A stretch of 64,000 bases of DNA from CAYPGJ01 sp964638515 (GTDB taxonomy: Bacteria > Planctomycetota > Phycisphaerae > Phycisphaerales > UBA1924). The notes beneath the pieces are model-generated. The model was not told the DNA's origin, did not search any database, and was given only the letters and a program-made list of their open reading frames with translations. The stretch is from contig CAZWZL010000008.1 in NCBI GenBank assembly GCA_964638515.1, forward strand, positions 1 through 64,000, given 5' to 3'. Both the position numbers and the translations under genes were made by a program. Within the stretch, counting starts at the first letter, position 1. Every line of letters begins with the position of its first letter. Positions 52,282 through 61,320 of the stretch are shown piece after piece.

Positions 52282-53175
52282 TCAGCCTCGCGTCCGCTGC
52301 GTCTCCAGCCAGCGTCCGTGCACCCCGACGCCCATCCGCTCCACGAAATCACACAAGCGCGTCACGGCCTCGCTGCCCCCCTCCTCCCGGCGCAGCCGCT
52401 CCAATCGCCGGGAAACCGTGTCCTCTTCCCCCTCTCCGCGACGCTCAGACCGCTTCCGGAACAGCGCCCGGAACGATCGCTTCACGCGCTCGACTTCCAC
52501 CTCGTCCCACCCCCGACGCGTCATCGCCACCGTGTTCACCTTGCGAGGCTCCGCCGGGCTCCCCTCCACCACCAGGAACGGAGGCACGTCCTTCACCACC
52601 CGCGCCAAGCCCGCCACGAAAGACAATCGCCCGATCGTCGTGAAGTGATGCACGGCCGCGGCTCCGGCCACCGTCGCGCCCGTCTCCACCACACAGTGCC
52701 CGCCCAGCAGCACGCCGTTCGCAAGAATCACGCCGTCCTCGAGCACACAATCGTGCGCCACGTGCGCGCCAACCATGATCAGACAGCCGCTCCCCACCCG
52801 CGTCTCGCCGCCCCCGCTGGCCGTCCCGCGATGCAGCGTGGCGTGCTCGCGGATCACGTTGCGGTCCCCGATCACCAGGCGCGTGTCCTCCCCACGGAAT
52901 TTCAGATCCTGCGGGTCGGCGCCCAGCACCGCGAACGGAAAAACCTCGTTGCCCTCACCCAGCGTCGTGTTCGCCTGCACCACCACGTGCGCGTGCAGCA
53001 CCGTGCCGCGCCCCACCCGAACGCCCGGGCCAAGCACGCAGTACGGCCCCACCCGAGCCCCGTTCTCCACCACCGCGCTGCCGTCCACCACCGCCGTCGA
53101 ATCGATCTCCGGCGCGCGCGACGACAACGCCTCCACTTCTACCGCCCGCGACTTGGACGCAACGCCCCGCGTCAT
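52282..53175 (-). CDS. lpxA: UDP-N-acetylglucosamine acyltransferase LpxA
   Basis: 297 residues from the ATG at 53175, overlapping the lpxC/fabZ stop (ATGA). Left-handed beta-helix hexapeptide repeats start at about residue 25. The catalytic His is in MVGAHVAHDCVLE. The segments NVIREHATLHRGTASGGGETRVG and ANGVLLGGHCVVETGATV are typical LpxA. It transfers the 3-hydroxyacyl chain from ACP to UDP-GlcNAc, the first step of lipid A synthesis. A 20-residue N-terminal extension and an Arg/Glu-rich C-terminus make it longer than the E. coli enzyme. Confidence 0.93.
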   Translation of the reverse strand: MTRGVASKSRAVEVEALSSRAPEIDSTAVVDGSAVVENGARVGPYCVLGPGVRVGRGTVLHAHVVVQANTTLGEGNEVFPFAVLGADPQDLKFRGEDTRLVIGDRNVIREHATLHRGTASGGGETRVGSGCLIMVGAHVAHDCVLEDGVILANGVLLGGHCVVETGATVAGAAAVHHFTTIGRLSFVAGLARVVKDVPPFLVVEGSPAEPRKVNTVAMTRRGWDEVEVERVKRSFRALFRKRSERRGEGEEDTVSRRLERLRREEGGSEAVTRLCDFVERMGVGVHGRWLETQRTRG

Positions 53176-54611
53176 CCCTCGGCCTCCGCATCCACCATCA
53201 TGAACTTCACGCGCGCTTCCGCCACCACCGTGCCGTCCACACGCGCCTTGCACTGCACGTCCCCGAATCGGTCCGAAGACTTCACGGCCTCCGTCTCCAT
53301 CACGAGCTGATCGCCCGGCGCCACGGGCCGACGCAGCTTCACGCGGTCCATCGACAGCAGCACCGCGATCTTGCCGCGACGATCCAGCCGTTGGCTCAGC
53401 ATCAGCCCCGCCAGCTGGCTCATGGCCTCCACGATGAGCACCCCGGGCATGATCGGCGCCCCCGGATAATGCCCCTCGAAGAACGGCTCGTTGATCGTCA
53501 CGTTCTTGATGCCCACCGCGCGACGGTCCGCCTCCATCTCCAGCACGCGATCCACCAGCACCATCGGATAGCGGTGCGGCAGCACCCGCAGCACCTCCCG
53601 GATGTCCATGGCGGGCCGACCATCCCCCGACGGCCGCTTCGCGATCCGCTCCCGCCGACGAACCTGCTCCACGAGCGCACGCGCCAAACGCTGATTCAAC
53701 GCGTGCCCCGAGCGACTCGCCATCACGCGGCCCTGGATCGGACGACCCACCAGCGCCAGATCACCCAACAGGTCAAGCAGCTTGTGACGCACCGGTTCGT
53801 CGTCGAAGCGGTACGCGTTGTCCACCGGACCACGGTCCCCGATCACCAGCATGTCCTTCGGCGACACGTGCGAGAACAGGCCCTTGGCCCGCATCGCCTC
53901 GGCCTCCGACAGCAGCGCAAACGATCGCGCCGGCGCGATCTCCCGGGCATAACGCTCCGCGCCGCGCCCCAAGCCCGAGCCGTTCGTTCGCGCCGGGCTC
54001 TCGTGCCACAGCGAGAACGCCGCGACCTGCCGCTTCAGGGGCGACTCTCCGCCGTAATCAAGGTCGTACACCAGCTCGAGAGACGGGCTCTCGTTGGGCG
54101 CCGCGATGATCACGGCCTCGCCCCCGTCGGGCATCCCCGACGGCGAGCGCACCGTCACCGGCTCCGTCACCACCAGCGGACGACGCGGCGCGTCGAGGTC
54201 CTTCAGCCCCGCGCGCTCGATCGCTTCCACGAAGAACTGCGAAGAGCCGTCGCCGATCGGCACCTCCTCCGCGTCGATGTCGATGCACGCATTGTCGATG
54301 CCCAGCCCGGCCAGCGCGCTCAGGCAATGCTCCACCGTCTCCACCACCGCCTCGGAACGACTGTCCCCGTCCTCATGCTGCGGCGTCGGCGCGCGCAACG
54401 CCGTGCGACGCAGCCGGTCCACCACGTTCTCCACGCGAGCCGGGATCGTCGGCGCTCCCGGGAGATCCACCCTGCGGAACACCACCCCCGAATCCGCCGG
54501 GGCCTCACGGATCGTCGCCGTGGAACGCTGGCCCGTGAACAGACCGACACCCTTCACCACGACGGGCGATGCCACGGTTCGTTGGGGCTGTTCGATCGTC
54601 TCGACGGTCAT
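53172..54611 (-). CDS. lpxC/fabZ: Bifunctional LpxC deacetylase / FabZ dehydratase
   Basis: 479 residues. The LpxC half (about 1-320) keeps the zinc ligands: His95 in TVEHCLSAL and the later His/Asp in RHKLLDLLGDLALVG, plus the catalytic-loop His in ASRSGHALN. The FabZ half (about 335-479) has LPHRYPMVLVDRV and the active-site EPFFEGHYPGAPIMPGVL, with His and Glu present. The first half commits UDP-3-acyl-GlcNAc to lipid A; the second dehydrates 3-hydroxyacyl-ACP, the substrate shared with LpxA. The fusion is known in Bacteroidetes and planctomycetes. It starts one base after the lpxD stop. Confidence 0.95.
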   Translation of the reverse strand: MTVETIEQPQRTVASPVVVKGVGLFTGQRSTATIREAPADSGVVFRRVDLPGAPTIPARVENVVDRLRRTALRAPTPQHEDGDSRSEAVVETVEHCLSALAGLGIDNACIDIDAEEVPIGDGSSQFFVEAIERAGLKDLDAPRRPLVVTEPVTVRSPSGMPDGGEAVIIAAPNESPSLELVYDLDYGGESPLKRQVAAFSLWHESPARTNGSGLGRGAERYAREIAPARSFALLSEAEAMRAKGLFSHVSPKDMLVIGDRGPVDNAYRFDDEPVRHKLLDLLGDLALVGRPIQGRVMASRSGHALNQRLARALVEQVRRRERIAKRPSGDGRPAMDIREVLRVLPHRYPMVLVDRVLEMEADRRAVGIKNVTINEPFFEGHYPGAPIMPGVLIVEAMSQLAGLMLSQRLDRRGKIAVLLSMDRVKLRRPVAPGDQLVMETEAVKSSDRFGDVQCKARVDGTVVAEARVKFMMVDAEAEG

Positions 54612-54612
54612 C

Positions 54613-55668
54613 TCAGGGCGTGGGGCCGGACTTGCGCATCAAACGCCGAACCTGCTGAATGAGGTCCGGCAGCTGCCTCTGGGCAGCCACGATCCGCATG
54701 GTAGTCCGCACCGGCTGCGCCGGATACCCCACCCAGTCCTCACCGGCGGGGATGTCGTGCATCACACCCGAACGCGCCCCCACCTTGGCCCCCGCGCCGA
54801 TCGTCATGTTATCGGCAACGCCCACGCCCCCGCCCAGCACCGCGCCGTCCCCGATCGTCACGCTCCCCGATATCCCGCACGCCCCGCAGATGATCACGCA
54901 GCGGCCCACACGACAGTTGTGCCCGATCTGCACGAGATTATCGATCTTCGTCCCCGAGCCGATCGTCGTCGGCCCGAACTTGCCGCGATCCACGTTCGCG
55001 TTCGCGCCGATCTCCACGTCGTCCCCGATCTCAACGTGCCCCGCGTGCGGGATCTTCACAAGCGATTTCCCGTCCGCGCTCGCCCGATAGCCGAACCCGT
55101 CCGCCCCGATCACCGCGTTGGCGTGCACGCGCACCCGGTCCCCGATCGTGCACCGATCCTCGACCACGACTCCCGAGCGAAACTCGCAGTCGGCTCCGAC
55201 ACGCACCCCGGCCCCGATGCTCACGCCCGCGTGCAGGGCCGTCCGCGCCCCCACCACCGATCCCGCCCCGATGCTCACCGCCGGCCCCACGCGCGCCGTC
55301 GAGTCCACGCGCGCCGAGGCGTCGATGTGCGCCGTCGGGTGCACGCCCACCGCCGGCAGGCTCGTCGGCGGCGTGAGCGCCTCCAGCATCTCGATCAGCG
55401 CGCGATCCGCGTCCTCCACCACCAGCAACGCGCGACCCTCGAGCGCCGAGACCTCCACCCCCTTCGACACCACCGCGGCCGCCGCGCGGCTCTCCCGCCA
55501 CAGCGCCGCGTACTTCACGTCGCGAATGAACGTCAGCGTCGTGCGGTCCGCGCGATCGATGGCGTCGAGACGCGTGATCGCCAGGTCCGCGGGTCCTCGA
55601 AGCTCCGCGCGCAATCGCGACGCGAGCTCTCCGGTGGTCCAGCGCGTCGTTCCGTTGCCTTCCGCCAT
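54613..55668 (-). CDS. lpxD: UDP-3-O-acylglucosamine N-acyltransferase LpxD
   Basis: 351 residues. An N-terminal uridine-binding domain (about 1-100) is followed by a long left-handed beta-helix (VGPAVSIGAGSVVGARTAL and similar hexapeptide turns) and a C-terminal helix (ALRQ-like AAQRQLPDLIQQVRRLMRK). The catalytic His is in QIGHNCRVG. It adds the second acyl chain to give UDP-2,3-diacylglucosamine. It sits between skp and lpxC/fabZ, the common gene order. Confidence 0.94.
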   Translation of the reverse strand: MAEGNGTTRWTTGELASRLRAELRGPADLAITRLDAIDRADRTTLTFIRDVKYAALWRESRAAAAVVSKGVEVSALEGRALLVVEDADRALIEMLEALTPPTSLPAVGVHPTAHIDASARVDSTARVGPAVSIGAGSVVGARTALHAGVSIGAGVRVGADCEFRSGVVVEDRCTIGDRVRVHANAVIGADGFGYRASADGKSLVKIPHAGHVEIGDDVEIGANANVDRGKFGPTTIGSGTKIDNLVQIGHNCRVGRCVIICGACGISGSVTIGDGAVLGGGVGVADNMTIGAGAKVGARSGVMHDIPAGEDWVGYPAQPVRTTMRIVAAQRQLPDLIQQVRRLMRKSGPTP

Positions 55669-55703
55669 CTCCGCAATGCGCCTCCGAACGACTCCGCCGG
55701 AAC

Positions 55704-56330
55704 TCAGCGCTTGTTCGCGCCCAGCCGGTGCTCGTTGTTCATCGTCGAGATCAGCTCGTCCGTGGCGTCCAGCGTGGGCGCCGCGAACAACGTCCGACGC
55801 GACGCGATCAACGCCCGGATGTTCCCCTCCGAAACGTTCTCCGGCACACCCTCGCCCGCGTCGTTGTTGAGCACGACGTCATACCCGTTCTGCGTCGCCA
55901 ACCGACCGGACGCATCCAGCACCTTGCGGAAGATCTCCGCCCAGATCGCCCCGCGCTTCTCGTCGATCAGCTGCACCGAGATGTCCCCCTCCATCTTCAG
56001 CTCCACCGTCAGTCGGCGCGCCTCCTCCCACTTCTGACGGTACTCCGGCGACTTCTGCGGCAGCAGCTTCAACGCCGCCTGCGCGTCCGCCAACGCCTTG
56101 TCCTTGGTCTGCACCCGGGCCTTGAGCGATTCGCGGTACGCGTTCAACTCCTGCTCGCGCTCCGCCAGCTCGTCCAGGCTGTTCACGACCTTCTGCACGT
56201 CGATCGTCGCGATCGTTGCCGCCCGCGGCGCCGTGCGCGACCCCTGTCGCGCCCCGGCCGTCCATGACGCCGCCGTGGCCGCCACCAAGCCCGCAACCAC
56301 CCAACCAGCCGTCCCAAGCGTGCGCTTCAT
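55704..56330 (-). CDS. Skp/OmpH-like periplasmic chaperone
   Basis: 208 residues from the ATG at 56330, with GGAGG five bases upstream. The signal peptide is followed by the short strand ATIDVQKVVNSLDELAEREQEL and a long charged coiled-coil (about 60-130), then NGYDVVLN, the Skp/OmpH pattern. It should hold unfolded outer-membrane proteins, including the porin, on their way to BamA encoded upstream. Confidence 0.85.
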   Translation of the reverse strand: MKRTLGTAGWVVAGLVAATAASWTAGARQGSRTAPRAATIATIDVQKVVNSLDELAEREQELNAYRESLKARVQTKDKALADAQAALKLLPQKSPEYRQKWEEARRLTVELKMEGDISVQLIDEKRGAIWAEIFRKVLDASGRLATQNGYDVVLNNDAGEGVPENVSEGNIRALIASRRTLFAAPTLDATDELISTMNNEHRLGANKR

Positions 56331-56432
56331 GCCTGCCTCCATACGGATGCTCGTCACAACCCGCGCCTCCGGCGCGCTCCGAACCCGACATCATACAGAC
56401 CCCGGAGTCCCCTTCCCGTTCCCCGTCCCGGC

Positions 56433-58907
56433 TCAGAACGGCAGATCGAGGCTGAAGCTGAACGTCTGCTCCTCGTCCCCGGTCACCTTCTTCAGCGGGA
56501 ACCCGAAGTCAAACGCCAGCGGCGCCTGCCCCAGCTGCGGGATGTACAGCCGGATCCCGATGCCCGCCGACACGCGGTAGTCGTCGAAGCCCGGGTCATT
56601 CACCACCGTGCCCGAATCCACGAACGTCACCAGCGAGAACACCTCCTCCCAGATGGGGTGCTCATACTCCGCCCCGGCAAAGAACAACCACGTCCCCCCA
56701 ACCGGATCCCGCCCCAGCGTCCCCGTGTCCGCACGGATCCCCTTGGGCGAAATCGTCCGGTAGTCAAACCCGCGAAACGACCGCCCTCCCATGTAGAACC
56801 GCTCGTACGTCGGCGTGTCCTCCGGCCCCTGCGGGATGTACCCCACCCGCGTCTTGAAACTCAGCACGCCCTTGCGCCCCAGGTAGTCCTCCCACACGGC
56901 CAGCCACGCCTGGTGCTCGAGATTCAGCCGCGTGAACGTGAAGTCGCCCCCCAGCGCGCCCGCCTGCTCCGCCCCAAGCTCCAGACGAGTGCCACGCGTC
57001 GGCCGAAACCGCTCCGTCGGCGGAACCGACGTGCGCGTCAACTCGAGCCCCAGACCCGTGATCAGGTTCTGATCAGCCACGGCAAACACATCAACGGGCG
57101 CCGAGGGATCCACATCCCGTAGATTCACCCACTCGCCCCGCGTCGTGGCGGCCGCCGTCCAGCGGTCGCCGAACGCGCGCCCGAAGCGCGCCCGCCCGCC
57201 ATACCGCCGCTCGTCGTAGATGTCGAAATCGCGGAGCCGGAAGAACGCCGTGCCGCCCAACGAGTAATCCGAGTCCAGCACCCGGGGCTCGGTCAGATTC
57301 GCCGAGTAAGTCTGCACTTCCGTGCCCGGCGCGATCTCCAGCGAGAAGATCTGCCCGCCACCACGGAACGCCTCTCCGCGAACCATCTCATCGAACGACT
57401 CCGGAGTGTCGGACAGGTCGAAGTTTCGCTGGTTGAGCGTGATCGCCCCCACCACGCCCGAATCCGACCCCAGCGCGACGCCGAACGCGAGCGAGCCCGT
57501 GTTCGTCTCAGCAACCTCCACGAGCACGTCCCGATACCCGGGGTTCGCCGGGTCCTCGGGCTGGATGGCCGCGCGAGGCGGGTTCTGCACACGATCGAAA
57601 AGGTTCGACGTCGCGATCCGAAGCTCCGACTCGTCCACCGCGCCCCGATCGAGCGGACGGTCCGGGCGAACCTGAATCTCCCGTCGAACCACCTTCTGAC
57701 GCGTGATGTCATTCCCGCGGATCACCACCTCACCCGTGCGATACCGCGCGCCTTCCGAAACCCTCAGCCGCAGGTCCACCACGCCCGCGCCCCGCGCGGG
57801 GTCCCGCAGCTCCTCGCGCCCCACGAACACGTCCGCGTAGCCCATCTTCCAATACGCCGAGCGGACCTCCTCCACCGACCGCTGCACATCCCGAACCGCG
57901 TACACGTCCCCCGGCTTCACCGCCATCAGCCCCACCACCTGGTCTCGCGACAAAACCAGCGGCCCGCCCTCCTGATCCAGATTCTCCATCGTCACTTCCC
58001 GCAGCGTGTACAGCGGGCCTTCATCCACCACGAACGTGACGATCGCTTCCTTCCCGTTCGGGCTCGGCTGCACCCGGTGATCCGCCCGAACATCCAGAAA
58101 ACCGCGGTCCTGATAGAACCGCACCAACGCCGCAAGATCCCGATCCATCACCGCGTCATCCACCGGCCCGCGCTCGAACAACCCCGCCGTCTTCGTGCTC
58201 AGCGTGCGCCGCAACTCCTGCGGCCTGAAACTCGCGTTCCCCTCAAACCGGATGTCCGTCACCTTCACCCGAACACCCTCGCGGATGCGGAACAGCACGA
58301 TCCCCGATTCCCTCAGCTCGCCCTCATCCACCTCAACATTGACGAGGAAGTAGCCCTTGTTGCGGTACAGCTCCTCGATCGCGCGAACCGCGCGACGCAA
58401 CTGAAACTCATCCACCGGAACCCCGGCCTGCATCCCGACCCGGTCCGCCAATTCCCCGTCCGAAATGCTCCGGTTACCCACCACCTGCACGTCCTGGATG
58501 ATCGGCGCCTCGACGAACGAGAACACCACCACCACCGCACCCCCCTCCACGCCCTCCACCCGCGCATCCACGCTCTGGAACTGCCCCAGCGAAAACGCCC
58601 GACGGATGTCCGCCCGAGCCTCATCCTCGCTATACGCCTGCCCCGTCTGCACGCGCAACTGATTACGCACCAGCTGCGGATCCACCCGCGACAACCCCAG
58701 CAGCCTCACCTCGACAATCGGCCTTCCCTCGTACGGCGACACCACCTCGCCCGTCGCCGCGGGGTCCTCCACGGGCTGCGACCACGCCGCTCCCCCACAC
58801 ACGCCGGCGCTGATCGCCAACCCCCACACCCCGACCACGCCCAACCGCGCGGCACGCAACGCGCGCCGCCCGCCACTGCTTTCTGATCGGCTCATCAACC
58901 GGCGCAT
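56433..58907 (-). CDS. bamA: Outer-membrane protein assembly factor BamA
   Basis: 824 residues from the ATG at 58907; ATG at 58895 is an alternative and the 80 codons further upstream are not protein-like. A signal peptide (cleavage near AAWSQ) is followed by POTRA domains (VEVRLLGLSRVDPQLVRN, VKVTDIRFEGNASFRPQEL and others, about five in all), then the Omp85 barrel from about residue 500. The barrel contains GGRSFRGFDYRTISPKG (the VRGF/Y-type motif) and ends SFSLDLPF with the terminal Phe. It inserts beta-barrel proteins into the outer membrane. Confidence 0.94.
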   Translation of the reverse strand: MRRLMSRSESSGGRRALRAARLGVVGVWGLAISAGVCGGAAWSQPVEDPAATGEVVSPYEGRPIVEVRLLGLSRVDPQLVRNQLRVQTGQAYSEDEARADIRRAFSLGQFQSVDARVEGVEGGAVVVVFSFVEAPIIQDVQVVGNRSISDGELADRVGMQAGVPVDEFQLRRAVRAIEELYRNKGYFLVNVEVDEGELRESGIVLFRIREGVRVKVTDIRFEGNASFRPQELRRTLSTKTAGLFERGPVDDAVMDRDLAALVRFYQDRGFLDVRADHRVQPSPNGKEAIVTFVVDEGPLYTLREVTMENLDQEGGPLVLSRDQVVGLMAVKPGDVYAVRDVQRSVEEVRSAYWKMGYADVFVGREELRDPARGAGVVDLRLRVSEGARYRTGEVVIRGNDITRQKVVRREIQVRPDRPLDRGAVDESELRIATSNLFDRVQNPPRAAIQPEDPANPGYRDVLVEVAETNTGSLAFGVALGSDSGVVGAITLNQRNFDLSDTPESFDEMVRGEAFRGGGQIFSLEIAPGTEVQTYSANLTEPRVLDSDYSLGGTAFFRLRDFDIYDERRYGGRARFGRAFGDRWTAAATTRGEWVNLRDVDPSAPVDVFAVADQNLITGLGLELTRTSVPPTERFRPTRGTRLELGAEQAGALGGDFTFTRLNLEHQAWLAVWEDYLGRKGVLSFKTRVGYIPQGPEDTPTYERFYMGGRSFRGFDYRTISPKGIRADTGTLGRDPVGGTWLFFAGAEYEHPIWEEVFSLVTFVDSGTVVNDPGFDDYRVSAGIGIRLYIPQLGQAPLAFDFGFPLKKVTGDEEQTFSFSLDLPF

Positions 58908-59167
58908 CGTCGGGCCGGGACGATACACCCCCACTCTCACCCCCACAACCGCACGCGACGACCCGGTTTCCCACAATCTGCCCGCGCCTGTTGCCTCATC
59001 ACCCCGCACGCCGATACTGTCCCTACATCTCCGTTGGCCACGTCGCCAACCACCCAACATCCTGAAATGTCGTTCGCTCCGGCGCTCGCACATCCCCGCG
59101 GACCAGCGCCACGATCCCACTTTCACCCGCGTCGCGCTCAAGGCCACGCGTTTAGAAACGAATCGAA

Positions 59168-59524
59168 ATGACCAGAATCGCCGCCGTCACCCGACAACCA
59201 ACCCTCGCCATCGTTTGCCTGGGGTCCATCGCCGCGGCCGGCGCAGCGCTCTGGACATTCCTTTCACCCGAAACAATCCCCCTCACCACCACCGGCCGCC
59301 TCGTCGCGCTCCTGGGCCTGTTCGTCCTCCCCGTCGCAACCCTCGCGCTCTCCGAACTCGACCGCCGACGAGCCCCGCGCCACTCCGGGCCGCGCGCCGA
59401 CCCCTCGCCCTCCTCAGCGCCAAACGCCGACGATCTCCCGCCCCCCACCTACTCCTTCACTCATGCGCAAACGACGCTCGCTCGATCCGCACCGGCACCC
59501 GCACGCTCCGCCCACCCCCAATAG
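59168..59524 (+). CDS. Small membrane protein of unknown function
   Basis: 118 residues with two hydrophobic segments (about 12-33 and 42-63, GRLVALLGLFVLPVATLAL), then a hydrophilic Pro/Ser-rich tail. No family recognised. It is divergent from bamA and its last 68 bases overlap the convergent anti-sigma gene, which weakens the call for the tail. No clear ribosome site is visible. Confidence 0.5.
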   Translation: MTRIAAVTRQPTLAIVCLGSIAAAGAALWTFLSPETIPLTTTGRLVALLGLFVLPVATLALSELDRRRAPRHSGPRADPSPSSAPNADDLPPPTYSFTHAQTTLARSAPAPARSAHPQ

Positions 59525-60551
59525 CCGGGCTCACGCCTCCCATCCCAACCAGCATCGTCGCACCGCCCGATCCGCCACCCGCGTTCGACGGCTCGAACAC
59601 CGCGCGCGCCTCCGACCCCGCCGGACGCTGCAACGCCGCGAGCAACTCCCGCAGCCCGCTCGCGCCGCCATCCACGTCCACCCACACCAGCATCGAGCCG
59701 TCACGCAGCGTCGCCGCACGCACCGAACCAATCCCCTCCGCTCGCGCCGACAACCCCCGCACCCCAGCCTCCACGGCCTCCGGGTCCGTCGCCATCACCC
59801 GCAACGCCAATCCATTCAACGCCGCCAGACGCAACGCGTCCTCGTAACTCGCCGGCGCCACCGTCGATCGCAACGGCTCGCGGTCCGCCATCATGGCCCG
59901 CGTTCGCCCGCCGACCTCCATCGTCTCAAAGCCGCGACCGCTCCACGTCGCGCGAGGCATCGAATCCATCGCCTCGATCGCCGCAATCACCGGCCCCGCC
60001 AAAGGAGTGATCATCCCCACCTGCTCAGCCGTGGCGTCAGTGCCCACCTCCGCCGCGAGGCTCGACACCGCGCTCGCCATCGAAATCGGCCGCTCCTCCA
60101 CCTCAACAACGGCAACCGCCGTGTCCCCGATCTCAGCAGCGCCATCAATCGCCCCCTGTTGCGCCATACCACCCGACCCCGGCGCGGGCGCGGCTCCAGG
60201 CCGCATCACAACCCATGTCCCCCCCACCACCAGCATCAGGCTCGCCGCGACAGCCAGACCCCGCACCACACCCCAGCCACGCCGCCGAGCCTCCACCTCG
60301 AACGACCAACCCTCCGCCCCGACAATCGTCTCCCGCTCCGCACGCTCGATCGCCTCGCGCACCATCCCCGACGGCGCCAAAAGCCGCTCCGCCCCCGACA
60401 ACTCCCGAAGAAGCGCGCGATCCTCACGCATGCCCCGCGCCAGCCGAGCCAACTCGCCATCCCCCTCCATCGCGCGCTCGAACGCCGCGCGCGGTTCGCC
60501 CGACAGCTCCCCCTCCACCCAACCCAGAATCTCTTCGTCCCGCCACGTCAT
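59457..60551 (-). CDS. Anti-sigma factor-like membrane protein
   Basis: 364 residues. The N-terminal 70 residues (WRDEEILGWVEGELSGEPRA, then RGMREDRALLREL) resemble an anti-sigma domain without the zinc HxxxCxxC motif. One membrane helix follows (about 96-115). The remainder is extracytoplasmic, with no known fold and a Gly-rich patch near the end. It overlaps the ECF sigma gene by four bases, the arrangement of sigma/anti-sigma pairs, so it probably holds the sigma factor inactive at the membrane until a signal outside releases it. Confidence 0.78.
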   Translation of the reverse strand: MTWRDEEILGWVEGELSGEPRAAFERAMEGDGELARLARGMREDRALLRELSGAERLLAPSGMVREAIERAERETIVGAEGWSFEVEARRRGWGVVRGLAVAASLMLVVGGTWVVMRPGAAPAPGSGGMAQQGAIDGAAEIGDTAVAVVEVEERPISMASAVSSLAAEVGTDATAEQVGMITPLAGPVIAAIEAMDSMPRATWSGRGFETMEVGGRTRAMMADREPLRSTVAPASYEDALRLAALNGLALRVMATDPEAVEAGVRGLSARAEGIGSVRAATLRDGSMLVWVDVDGGASGLRELLAALQRPAGSEARAVFEPSNAGGGSGGATMLVGMGGVSPAIGGGRSVRVPVRIERASFAHE

Positions 60552-61258
60552 CGTTGCTCGGTCTCCCGCTTTGTCGCGCCCTCGCCACCACCCATCCGCT
60601 CAACCACCCCTCGTAACGCCTGCCTCGCCCGGAACAACCGGCTCTTCACCGTCCCGACAGGCACCTCCAACGTGTCCGCTATGTCCTGATAGTCCAGTCC
60701 TTGCATGTCTCGAAGCACCAGCACAGCCCGATGCTCCGGATCCACATCCGCCATCGCCCGCAGAATCAGCGAGCGGGCCTCATCCGCTTCGACGCGATCC
60801 TCCGCCGTCGGTTCCGTCCCCTGAGCCAGCCCGTTCCACATTCCCCCTTCCTCACGACCCCCACCGCCCGAAAACCGACCCCCACCCCCGCTCGGCGCGT
60901 CAAGGCTCGCGTGCCGCCGCAGCTTCTGCTTCCGCAGATAACTCAGGCACACGTTCATCGTGATCCGCGTCATCCACGTCGACAGGCGCGCCCGCCCGTC
61001 ATAACTCCCGAACCCGTGCATGACCTTCACCATCGCGTCCTGCGTCAGATCACGGGCCACCTCCGGATTCCGAACGATCCGGAAACACACCGCGTACAGC
61101 CGGTCCTCATACGCCGTGAGCAACTCGGCCCAACTCGTCCGCGCCCCCTCCCCCCCCCCCCGGATCGACTCCACGATCCCGGCCTCCCACGGGTCAGGCG
61201 ATGGCGTCGCCCCCTCCGGCTCCTCCCAACCCTCCTCAAGTCGTCGAGACTTCGCCAT
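60548..61258 (-). CDS. ECF-type RNA polymerase sigma factor
   Basis: 236 residues. Region 2 is clear (YAVCFRIVRNPEVARDLTQDAMVKV, then RLSTWMTRITMNVCLSYLRKQK), as is region 4 (VDPEHRAVLVLRDMQGLDYQDIADTL, VPVGTVKSRLFRARQALRG). A Gly-rich, probably flexible linker (about 120-140) joins them. Before region 2, residues 33-36 are encoded by a run of 12 G. The gene overlaps the anti-sigma gene (ATGA). It directs RNA polymerase to a regulon not deducible here. Confidence 0.92.
   Translation of the reverse strand: MAKSRRLEEGWEEPEGATPSPDPWEAGIVESIRGGGEGARTSWAELLTAYEDRLYAVCFRIVRNPEVARDLTQDAMVKVMHGFGSYDGRARLSTWMTRITMNVCLSYLRKQKLRRHASLDAPSGGGGRFSGGGGREEGGMWNGLAQGTEPTAEDRVEADEARSLILRAMADVDPEHRAVLVLRDMQGLDYQDIADTLEVPVGTVKSRLFRARQALRGVVERMGGGEGATKRETEQR
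61150..61161 (-). repeat. 12-G mononucleotide tract in the ECF sigma coding sequence
   Basis: Twelve C on the plus strand, i.e. twelve G on the coding strand, encode the end of an Arg codon, three Gly and the start of a Glu codon (RGGGE) ahead of region 2. One-base slippage would frameshift and inactivate the sigma factor; three-base changes would only alter a Gly loop. Confidence 0.9.
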
Positions 61259-61320
61259 GCTGAACCAATCCTAATCGGCCCGCGACCCGCTCTCTCCCCA
61301 CCCTCTATCCTCATCCGGCG

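Noticed and set aside
52282..53253. Longer LpxA start at 53253
   Set aside because: Would overlap the lpxC/fabZ gene by 82 bases with Gly/His-rich sequence; ATG 53175 gives the usual ATGA junction.
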